Source of the DNA: Betaproteobacteria bacterium
GTDB lineage: Bacteria > Desulfobacterota > Desulfovibrionia > Desulfovibrionales > Desulfovibrionaceae
Reading direction: 5' to 3'
Assembly (NCBI GenBank): GCA_009778295.1
Contig: WRKB01000206.1
Span: 1 to 5,430, forward strand
DNA length: 5,430 bases
Shown: positions 1 to 5,430 of the stretch, piece after piece
How positions within the stretch are numbered: position 1 is the stretch's first letter
Layout of the letters: every line of letters starts with the position of its first letter
Position numbers and translations under genes: made by a program
The notes under the pieces: model-generated
Databases searched by the model: none
What the model saw: only the letters and a program-made list of their open reading frames with translations
Told to the model about the DNA's origin: nothing

Positions 1-2
1 CG

Positions 3-296
3 ATTATTGACGAAACCAGAACCGGCACGCGGATCGTGGATGTGCAACGCTGCGTCGGTTGCCGCCTGTGCCAGAACGCCTGCCCTTGGGGCATGATGAG
101 CTTCGACGAGGAAAAAGGCACGGCCACCAAATGCTTCCTCTGCAACGGCGCGCCCAAATGCGTCAACGCCTGCCCTTCCGGAGCGCTGCGCTTCGTACCA
201 TGGTGCGACCTGACCAAGGCGCCGCCGCGCGTGCCGCTGCTCGCTCCCATCCCGGCGGCGGAACAGGCCGCCGGCTGCATCGCCTGTCACAAGTAA
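3..296 (+). CDS. ydhY: YdhY-like 4Fe-4S polyferredoxin, C-terminal part (5' end outside window)
   Basis: Electron-transfer subunit expected to accept or donate electrons for the YdhV oxidoreductase encoded next. The frame is open from base 3 (97 visible residues), so the gene starts before the window; the GTG at 36 is only an internal Val codon. Two cluster-binding motifs are visible: CVGCRLCQNACP (CxxCxxCxxxCP) and CFLCNGAPKCVNACP (CxxCx5CxxxCP), the usual pattern of DmsB/HybA-type Fe-S subunits. From memory the segment aligns with the C-terminal half of E. coli YdhY, including the conserved ACPWxM and CPxGAL stretches. After the point where the E. coli protein ends there is a Pro/Ala-rich tail of about 25 residues finishing in CIACHK, a CxxCH motif. 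Any N-terminal signal peptide and further clusters would lie outside the window. The Fe-S role is firm; the ydhY name rests on alignment from memory and on the neighbour. Confidence 0.85.
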   Translation: MIDETRTGTRIVDVQRCVGCRLCQNACPWGMMSFDEEKGTATKCFLCNGAPKCVNACPSGALRFVPWCDLTKAPPRVPLLAPIPAAEQAAGCIACHK

Positions 297-316
297 CTCC
301 AAACAGTTTTCATCTT

Positions 317-322
317 GAGGGA
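317..322 (+). promoter_or_regulatory. Ribosome binding site of the ydhV-like gene
   Basis: GAGGGA lies six bases before the ATG at 329 in the 32-base gap after the ferredoxin stop. It decides the start of the oxidoreductase gene. The same frame stays open upstream to base 59, but that part is out-of-frame reading of the ferredoxin gene. The first residues after 329 (GGWAGQVLRVDLSTG) are the conserved beginning of the enzyme family. Confidence 0.75.
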
Positions 323-328
323 ACCATC

Positions 329-2437
329 ATGGCTGTGAAATATGGCGGCTGGGCCGGGCAGGTGCTGCGAGTGGATCTGTCCACAGGCGCGATCACGAAA
401 GAAAACACGATCGAACGCTATATGGATATGCTCGGCGGCACGGGCATCGGTTACAAGGTGTTATGGGAAGAAACCGATGCGGAAGTCAAAGCATTTGACC
501 CGGCCAATAAAATCATTTTCGGCGTCGGTCCGCTGGCAGGCACGGGCGCGCCGTGCAACGGACGCACGGCCGTCACCACAATTTTCCCCGTCTGCTGGCC
601 CAAGGCACTCACAGCGACCGGACATATGGGCGGCACCTTTGCTGCCAAGCTGAAATACGCCGGATTTGACGCCGTAATTATTGAAGGCCGGGCAGACAAA
701 CCCGTATGGCTGCATATTTGCGACGGACAGGCGCAACTGCGTGATGCGCGCCATATCTGGGGGCAGGGCATACCCCGCACGGATCAGGAAATCAGCCGGG
801 AAATCGGCCCGGACTGTTCCGTGGCGGCCATCGGCCAGGCGGGCGAAAACTGCGTGCCCATGTCGGTGATTATCAATGCCAGATCGCATTCCGCCGGAGG
901 CGTAGGCGCGGTGATGGGGTCCAAGAATCTCAAAGCCATTGCCGTGCAGGGCAGCCGGCCGGTGTATATTGCGGGTGATAAAGGCAAGTGGGAAGAACTC
1001 ATCAACCTGCACCTGCGTCTGCTGGGCGCGAACAACCAGCATGTGGTGCCGAGTTTTCCCAGCCCCAAAAGCGAGTATTACCATCCCGGCTCCCGCTGGA
1101 ACGGCGCACCCGGCAAGCGCTGGGGCGCGGCCGATCCGCCGGTGCAACTCACGGACGACATCTATTCCCTGAACCGCATCGCCTTTCGCACCAACAGTGC
1201 GGCCTTTTTCCTGGGCGACAGCGCCTGGAAATATACAGTGCGCGGCAGCGGCTGCCACAGCTGCCCGATCCGCTGCCACACCATCATCAAAGACCCTGGC
1301 ATGGCCGCCAAATACGGCATCCGGGAAATAGCCCAGAATACATGCAGCGGTATGAACTTCGGACGCACCTTCTTCCCCTCTCTGCTCCATGACCGGGGCG
1401 ACGCCGCGCGCGAAGCCTGTATCATGGGCATGTATCTCGCGGATGATCTCGGCATCTGGTGCAACTACGGCCAGTTGCAGCGCGATTTTATCCGCCTGTA
1501 CAAGGAAGGAATTTTCAAGGCGAAACTTGGCGCGGAGGAATACGCCTCCATCCCCTGGAAGAAATGCGACGAGGGCGATCCTACCTTGCTCATGGACATT
1601 TTGCCGCGCATTGCCGAAAAACGCGGAGAGTTCGGCACGGTGCTCGGCCTCGGCACGGGCTACATGCTAGAACAATGGGGGCTGGATGAAAAACTCTGGG
1701 GCGCGGACCCCGCCACCGCATACTGGAAGATGGGCCATCCCAAACACCACGCCAGCGAAGACGACGGCCAGTGCGGGGTGATCATCAACACCCAGTACAA
1801 CCGCGACGCACAGTGCCATTCGCACTGCAATTTCGTGCGCAACGGCCTGCCCATACATGAACAGAAACGACTGGCGGAAGGCATCTGGGGTTCGCCCGAT
1901 GCCGTGGATGCCGTGGGGGATTACACACCGGTCAACATCCACAAGATGAAACGCGCCAAATGGGCTATCTTGCGCAAGGAACTACACGACAGTCTCTCCC
2001 TGTGCAACTGGATGGGGCCATGGGCTGCTTCTCCCCTCAAAGAACGCGGCTACGCAGGTGACGATACCCTGGAGTCGCAACTGTATTCCCTGGCCACCGG
2101 ACATCACGTTTCCCGCGACGAATGTGACTTCATCGCCGAACGAATCTTCACGCTCCATCGGGCTCTGACCATCCGGGGCATGAACGAACTGAACATGCGC
2201 GAACGACACGACCTGTGTCCGGACTGGATTTATACGGATAAAAACGGCAGGCCAGCCTTCAGCAGGGGCACCATCCGCATGGATAGGGCGGATATCCGCT
2301 CGGGACTTGATATGTTCTATGAGCTGATGGGATGGGATAAAGCCACCGGCGCGCCCAGGCGCGACACCTATGTCAGGCTGGGGCTCGGCAAAACGGCCGC
2401 CGAACTCGATGCGCGAAACCTCGTGCCGAAGACATGA
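329..2437 (+). CDS. ydhV: YdhV-like aldehyde:ferredoxin oxidoreductase family enzyme (Mo/W-bis-pterin)
   Basis: Complete 702-aa member of the aldehyde:ferredoxin oxidoreductase (AOR) family. E. coli YdhV is about 700 aa, while classical AORs are about 600. The family uses Mo or W held by two metal-binding pterins plus one [4Fe-4S] cluster; E. coli YdhV has been reported to bind a bis-pterin Mo cofactor, and its substrate is unknown. Visible: the N-terminal beta-rich domain (about 1-210) with GPLAGTGAPCNGR (67-79), IGQAGEN (168-174) and GAVMGSKNLKAI (193-204); cluster ligands C309, C312, C316 in CxxCxxxC; and the fourth cysteine C559 in SLCNW. Similarity to E. coli YdhV, recalled from memory, runs the full length (for example GANNxHVVPS, WCNYGQLxRDF, ERIFTLHRA). 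No signal peptide is seen, so it is probably cytoplasmic. It sits between ydhY- and ydhW-like genes; its stop overlaps the next start (ATGA), indicating translational coupling. Family membership is near certain and the YdhV subtype very likely; the substrate and the choice of Mo or W are open. Confidence 0.95.
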   Translation: MAVKYGGWAGQVLRVDLSTGAITKENTIERYMDMLGGTGIGYKVLWEETDAEVKAFDPANKIIFGVGPLAGTGAPCNGRTAVTTIFPVCWPKALTATGHMGGTFAAKLKYAGFDAVIIEGRADKPVWLHICDGQAQLRDARHIWGQGIPRTDQEISREIGPDCSVAAIGQAGENCVPMSVIINARSHSAGGVGAVMGSKNLKAIAVQGSRPVYIAGDKGKWEELINLHLRLLGANNQHVVPSFPSPKSEYYHPGSRWNGAPGKRWGAADPPVQLTDDIYSLNRIAFRTNSAAFFLGDSAWKYTVRGSGCHSCPIRCHTIIKDPGMAAKYGIREIAQNTCSGMNFGRTFFPSLLHDRGDAAREACIMGMYLADDLGIWCNYGQLQRDFIRLYKEGIFKAKLGAEEYASIPWKKCDEGDPTLLMDILPRIAEKRGEFGTVLGLGTGYMLEQWGLDEKLWGADPATAYWKMGHPKHHASEDDGQCGVIINTQYNRDAQCHSHCNFVRNGLPIHEQKRLAEGIWGSPDAVDAVGDYTPVNIHKMKRAKWAILRKELHDSLSLCNWMGPWAASPLKERGYAGDDTLESQLYSLATGHHVSRDECDFIAERIFTLHRALTIRGMNELNMRERHDLCPDWIYTDKNGRPAFSRGTIRMDRADIRSGLDMFYELMGWDKATGAPRRDTYVRLGLGKTAAELDARNLVPKT

Positions 2438-2997
2438 ATACCACACGCATGCAAACAAGCACGCCCGCCCTACGTATCCGCCAAGCCTGTGAGGAAGGCC
2501 GCCTGCTCGCCAAAAAGGAACTGCTCCAGGCATTGGGGGAATGTCCGGCCGCGCCGGATGCGTCCGCCCCTTCTCTTGAACAGTTTGAGGAGGAAATCCG
2601 AACAGCACTGGCCGAAAATCCGGATCTGTCCATCGTCTACGGTCCGGACGGCGAGGAATTCTACCGTTGCGTAAGCCTGATGAGCGCGACCTACGCCGAA
2701 ATCCTGGCCGGGAAAAATATGCCCTGTCTGCTGATGGCCGAAACCGTGCGTAAAAACTCCAAAGAATATCCACGCCCCATAGCCCTGGACATCTTTGAAT
2801 ATCCTCCCTTCGATTTGATTCCGGAAAGCATAGAGGCCTGCCTGCGGCACATGGCCGCAACTGCGGATTTCGACGATATCAATTTCGTGGAAAGCTCCAC
2901 GGGTACGGTGTACCTGTATTCAACAAAATACCTCGACCACGATTACGCCGCTTTTCTTGCTGAACGCCTGGATGTGGTTCTGGCGTTGAACCCTTAA
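2434..2997 (+). CDS. ydhW: YdhW-like protein of the ydh oxidoreductase operon, function unknown
   Basis: A 187-aa protein with no established biochemical function. It starts at the ATG that overlaps the ydhV-like stop by four bases (ATGA); no good Shine-Dalgarno precedes it, so translation probably depends on ribosomes finishing ydhV. An in-frame ATG at 2449 is a weaker alternative. The protein looks soluble: no signal peptide, no membrane segment and no CxxC metal motif. Residues about 20-75 are rich in Glu, Ala and Leu and probably helical. The C-terminal part holds the more conserved-looking stretch, with FEYPPFDLIPESIEACLRHM followed by DDINFVES, VYLYSTKYL and an Ala/Leu-rich end. E. coli YdhW is about 215 aa and occupies the same place directly after ydhV; the name here is based on position, size and partial recollection of the family. 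A maturation or assembly factor, or a structural subunit of YdhV, are both possible, but nothing in the sequence decides between them. Confidence 0.75.
   Translation: MNTTRMQTSTPALRIRQACEEGRLLAKKELLQALGECPAAPDASAPSLEQFEEEIRTALAENPDLSIVYGPDGEEFYRCVSLMSATYAEILAGKNMPCLLMAETVRKNSKEYPRPIALDIFEYPPFDLIPESIEACLRHMAATADFDDINFVESSTGTVYLYSTKYLDHDYAAFLAERLDVVLALNP
2994..2997. other. Shared convergent stop codons (TTAA)
   Basis: The palindrome TTAA holds both the TAA of the ydhW-like gene (2995-2997, plus strand) and the TAA of the EamA transporter (2996-2994, minus strand). No intergenic space exists between the two convergent units. No GC-rich hairpin followed by a T-run is seen within about 150 bases on either side for either direction. 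Confidence 0.9.
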
Positions 2998-3863
2998 ACG
3001 CTCTCTCCGGCGCGCCGCTGCAACAGTGCGCCGCCTATGATGCAGCATAGCCCTACCACGGTGGCGCGAGCTATGTCTTCGCCCAGCACCAAAGCAATCC
3101 AGCACAGGGAAAGAAAAGGCGAGAAAAAGGCCAAGCCGCCCGTGCGTGCCGCGGATGAGGTTCTGCGTAACGCGTTCATCCAGAGCAGAAAGGTCAGGCT
3201 CATTTCAAAAAGTCCCACATAGACGGCAGGCAAAACAGCGATCGAGAAGGCGGGCAGCGAGGAGAACAGGATACAGGCCAACGTCACCCAGGGCAGCCCG
3301 AAAGCAAAGTGCAGAAACAAGGCTGCAGAGGGAGGCAGCGTGTTTTTGGCGCCGGCTATCCAGTACCCTGCCCAAGCCAGGGTGCTGGCCAAGGCAAAAA
3401 GCACGCCGGTGAGCGTTCCTTCGGCAAGACTGCCGATATCCCCGCCGGTCGCGATGATCAGCACGCCACCGTAGCTGACGCACAGGGCCACGATGTCGCG
3501 TGCCGTGAGGCATTGCCCCAGAAAAGGCCCGGACAGCAACGCAAGCATGATGACCCAACTGTAATTGACGCTTAAAGCCACTTGCGCGGGCAACCGCGTG
3601 TAAGCCTGAAAAAGCAAAAGATAATAGGCCAAGGGATTCAATAAGCCCCACATAGCGCAATCCAGCAGCTTCCGTCCGGGCAGTTCACGCAGGAAGGCGA
3701 AGCCTCCGCTGCTCTTTTGAACAACTCCGAGCGCTATAAAGGAGGTCCAGGCGGCAATGAGCAGAAGCTGGTAAGGGTCGAGCCGGGCCAAGGCGAGTTT
3801 GAAGGCGGTGGCTACCGTGGACCAGAGAAGTATGGCGCTTGCCGCGAGGATGGTAGGATGCAT
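2994..3863 (-). CDS. DMT-superfamily transporter with two EamA domains
   Basis: Integral membrane protein of 289 aa, the usual size for ten-helix drug/metabolite transporter (DMT) proteins with duplicated EamA domains. Hydrophobic segments fall at about residues 4-22, 31-48, 66-86, 93-112, 122-140, 150-170, 178-200, 205-228, 241-262 and 265-283. Each half ends in the family pattern of a helix around a Pro or Gly, a short loop, and a Gly-rich last helix (SYGGVLIIATGG; CCIIGGALLQRR). Repeat 1 opens with AILLWSTVATAFKLAL, typical of the family. Start: the ATG at 3863 overlaps the oligosaccharyltransferase stop (TGATG) and has TGAGG seven bases upstream; an in-frame TTG at 3866 would sit too close to that site. 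Its TAA shares bases with the ydhW stop on the other strand. The substrate cannot be read from the sequence; family members export amino acids, purines or other metabolites, and small relatives (ArnE/ArnF) flip lipid-linked sugars. Confidence 0.9.
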   Translation of the reverse strand: MHPTILAASAILLWSTVATAFKLALARLDPYQLLLIAAWTSFIALGVVQKSSGGFAFLRELPGRKLLDCAMWGLLNPLAYYLLLFQAYTRLPAQVALSVNYSWVIMLALLSGPFLGQCLTARDIVALCVSYGGVLIIATGGDIGSLAEGTLTGVLFALASTLAWAGYWIAGAKNTLPPSAALFLHFAFGLPWVTLACILFSSLPAFSIAVLPAVYVGLFEMSLTFLLWMNALRRTSSAARTGGLAFFSPFLSLCWIALVLGEDIARATVVGLCCIIGGALLQRRAGESV

Positions 3864-5430
3864 CAAATGACCTCATACACCCGGCAGAAGATGTTGTCAT
3901 AGACAAGGCGGAAGTGCTCGGAGAGCGCCGGGGTTCCCGGGGGGCTGATGAGAAGCTGCACCATGAGAGAATTGTAAAGCCGCTCGTCAACCACGAGTTT
4001 TTCATCGGTGACGCGGTTGAAGAAAAAATGGATATTACGCCGTTGCTCGAAATAGTTGCGACGCGCCTCCTCACCCGCGTCAGGATTTTTGTCCAGCCAT
4101 TCTCTGATATAATCGCGGCGGCTGAATTTTCCGTCTTCGAAGACGTTGATGGTCGAAGCAGAGATGGCGCTGTTTGCCCCTTCCACCAGGACTTCACCCT
4201 CTTCAAGCTGGTAGGTAAGTTGCTGGGGGATGATGCTGATTGCCGAACCTATACCCGTCTGCTTGACAAAATCCCAGGAGCCGAAGGTGGTGACCCAGAA
4301 ACCAAGGCGCAGCATTTCAAAGCTCACGACGATAAATTGCCTGCCGGGCGACTGCACCAAGGGGGTTTGAGGAGAGCGTAGCGTTTGCATCAGCTCCTCG
4401 GCGCCCACATTGTCAAGACCGTCGAAAACATCGCCAGCCTGATCGTTTTTTGAGGCGGTGTATTTGATGAGTTGGCGGGCGAAACGCGGATTGTCCGTGG
4501 CAAAAACCGCAGCTGGCAGATAGAGCGAAGGGCCGCCATGGATGGCGCCGTCCGCTATGACGTGCCGATGGGCGAAGTGTTGGGCGGCATAGCCCCAATC
4601 CCACCACAGCCAGAGAATCGCGTCATCGGGGCTTACAGCGTGCGTGCGCACAAGGGCTTCGGCATGGCGGCGGTTAAGGATGGGACCGCCCGACAGGTCG
4701 GGGATAAGTTCCGCCACGGGTGTGCCCAAAACAGCCAGAAGCACAAGCGAGGCCGCGAAAGCGGACCAGAAGCCGCGCACTTCAGAACGCAACAGACCAT
4801 GCACCAGGAAATTCAACCCCAGAGTGAGCCCCAGGGCGATCGCAGGAGCGCCAAACATAACCATGCGCCCACCCATTTTCATGCTCAACAGACCGAGCGC
4901 GGCGAGCGGCAACAGAAACAGAGCGCAAGGGCGGCGTATTATGGCCAGCCCGAAGCCGACAAGCCCCATGACAGACACAGCCCCCCAAGGATGGAAATAA
5001 AAGAGCGTTTCGGTCAGGGTCAGATCCTGCACTTCGATGATCGACTGGGCTACGGATGGAAAGACAAGCTGTACGCCCGTAGCGTCGATTTTCAGGTCAC
5101 CCGCTTTTTTGATATAACCCGCAAGGTGTCCTGCCAGAATTTCAAAAACGTCCTGACTGAAGAAAAGGGCGAGCGTCAGGCAGCATAGCCCGGCAATGAC
5201 GGGAGGGCGGGTGAAAAACGCGGGGGAGGGAAGCCGCTTGCGCACTTCCGCAGGCGCATCCTTGACGATGTCCTGCAGGCAAAAGACAAGGGTGAAGAAC
5301 AGGCCGGGCAGACCGGCCAAGGCAGGCAGGCCATACAAGATGGAAGCGAGCAGCATGTAGAGGCGCTGACCGGACGGAGCCAGCAGCAGACTCAGGCAGG
5401 CCAGGAGCAAGGTATTGTACCGGGCCAGAT
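3863..5430 (-). CDS. pglB: PglB/STT3-type oligosaccharyltransferase, N-terminus outside window
   Basis: Single-subunit enzyme that transfers an oligosaccharide from an undecaprenyl-linked donor to Asn in N-X-S/T sites of periplasmic or surface proteins. The frame is open to the right edge (521 residues visible). By comparison with the roughly 713-aa Campylobacter enzyme, about 180-190 N-terminal residues are missing, including the first external loop with its metal-binding Asp. Numbering from the in-frame TTG at 5410: membrane helices occupy roughly 1-235 and the periplasmic domain 240-515. Visible motifs: E126 in SIIEVQ matches the catalytic Glu of external loop 5 (E319 in C. lari); R182 in GGRMVMF matches the conserved Arg of GGLRF; WWDWG (269-273) is the STT3 signature; DGAIHGG follows it as in PglB (DGGKHLG); MxxLxxxV (366-373) corresponds to the MI motif. 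The fourth signature residue is Trp rather than Tyr, and Y138 replaces the Arg331 equivalent. Desulfovibrio species have functional PglB homologues. It is followed by, and overlaps by one base, a DMT transporter gene. Confidence 0.93.
   Translation of the reverse strand, partial: LARYNTLLLACLSLLLAPSGQRLYMLLASILYGLPALAGLPGLFFTLVFCLQDIVKDAPAEVRKRLPSPAFFTRPPVIAGLCCLTLALFFSQDVFEILAGHLAGYIKKAGDLKIDATGVQLVFPSVAQSIIEVQDLTLTETLFYFHPWGAVSVMGLVGFGLAIIRRPCALFLLPLAALGLLSMKMGGRMVMFGAPAIALGLTLGLNFLVHGLLRSEVRGFWSAFAASLVLLAVLGTPVAELIPDLSGGPILNRRHAEALVRTHAVSPDDAILWLWWDWGYAAQHFAHRHVIADGAIHGGPSLYLPAAVFATDNPRFARQLIKYTASKNDQAGDVFDGLDNVGAEELMQTLRSPQTPLVQSPGRQFIVVSFEMLRLGFWVTTFGSWDFVKQTGIGSAISIIPQQLTYQLEEGEVLVEGANSAISASTINVFEDGKFSRRDYIREWLDKNPDAGEEARRNYFEQRRNIHFFFNRVTDEKLVVDERLYNSLMVQLLISPPGTPALSEHFRLVYDNIFCRVYEVI
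3871..3875 (-). promoter_or_regulatory. Ribosome binding site of the EamA transporter, inside the upstream gene's 3' end
   Basis: On the minus strand TGAGG lies within the last codons of the oligosaccharyltransferase gene, seven bases before the ATG at 3863. This spacing favours the ATG over the adjacent TTG (3866) as the start. The stop/start overlap TGATG suggests that terminating ribosomes re-initiate here. Confidence 0.6.
4592..4606 (-). other. STT3 signature WWDWG of the oligosaccharyltransferase
   Basis: Read on the minus strand the five codons give Trp-Trp-Asp-Trp-Gly, followed by Tyr. In this family WWDxG binds the Ser or Thr at position +2 of the acceptor sequon. Campylobacter PglB has Tyr at the fourth position. 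The first two Trp and the Asp that contact the sequon are intact, so an active acceptor site is expected. Confidence 0.9.

Noticed and set aside
59..328. Open frame continuous with the ydhV-like gene, extending it 90 codons upstream to an ATG at 59
   Set aside because: This part overlaps the ferredoxin gene in another frame and encodes an Arg/His-rich sequence unlike the family; the family's N-terminus and a good ribosome binding site support the start at 329.
461..1390. 309-codon open frame on the minus strand inside the ydhV-like gene
   Set aside because: It lies antisense to a well-conserved enzyme, and the translation is low-complexity Ala/Gly/Arg/His-rich without recognisable domains; a by-product of GC-rich codon use.
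1982..2860. 292-codon open frame on the minus strand across the ydhV/ydhW junction
   Set aside because: Antisense to two real genes, very Arg/Pro-rich, with no recognisable family or ribosome binding site.
3008..3034. Possible terminator hairpin (GGCGC...GCGCC with a loop of about 15 bases) just after the ydhW stop
   Set aside because: The stem is short, the loop long and no T-run follows on either strand; it lies in the coding end of the EamA transporter gene.
3863..3866. TTG at 3866 as the start of the EamA transporter (one codon longer)
   Set aside because: It would be only four bases from the TGAGG site; the ATG at 3863 has better spacing and forms the typical TGATG coupling.
4472..5188. 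238-codon open frame on the plus strand inside pglB
   Set aside because: Antisense to the membrane and catalytic part of the oligosaccharyltransferase; the translation is hydrophilic Gln/Arg/Lys-rich, as expected for the complement of hydrophobic codons.

Overview
The window looks like a bacterial chromosome segment of moderately high GC from an anaerobe. The best guess is a sulfate- or sulfite-reducing Desulfovibrionaceae-type bacterium (Desulfovibrio/Bilophila relatives). The guess rests on gene content: a YdhV-type molybdenum/tungsten oxidoreductase with its ferredoxin partner, next to a single-subunit PglB/STT3 oligosaccharyltransferase of the kind known from Desulfovibrio. No rRNA or other marker gene is present, so the taxon is an inference.

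Plus strand, bases 1-2997: three co-directional genes with operon-like spacing. First comes the C-terminal part of a polyferredoxin resembling E. coli YdhY (cut by the left edge, ends 296). A 32-base gap with a clear Shine-Dalgarno leads to a complete YdhV-like aldehyde:ferredoxin oxidoreductase family enzyme of 702 aa (329-2437). This overlaps by ATGA a 187-aa protein in the ydhW position (2434-2997). The order Y-V-W matches the start of the E. coli ydhYVWXUT operon, but the genes for the YdhX, YdhU and YdhT components do not follow. In this model YdhV oxidises or reduces an unknown substrate at a pterin-bound metal, and the ferredoxin passes the electrons on.

Minus strand, bases 2994-5430: two genes read right to left and converge on the first set. 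A PglB/STT3-type oligosaccharyltransferase (5430 to 3863, N-terminus outside the window) transfers a lipid-linked glycan to asparagine on the periplasmic side of the membrane. Its stop codon overlaps by one base (TGATG) the ATG of a ten-helix DMT/EamA transporter (3863 to 2994). The transporter's stop and the ydhW stop share the four bases TTAA, so nothing separates the two convergent units.

The window is almost entirely coding. There are no tRNAs, rRNAs, insertion sequences, CRISPR arrays or clear intrinsic terminators. The points most worth a second look are the shortened ydh operon, the YdhY-like protein ending in a CxxCH motif, and the oligosaccharyltransferase. That enzyme has WWDWG instead of WWDYG and a Tyr where Campylobacter PglB has the Arg that reads the -2 acidic residue of the glycosylation site.
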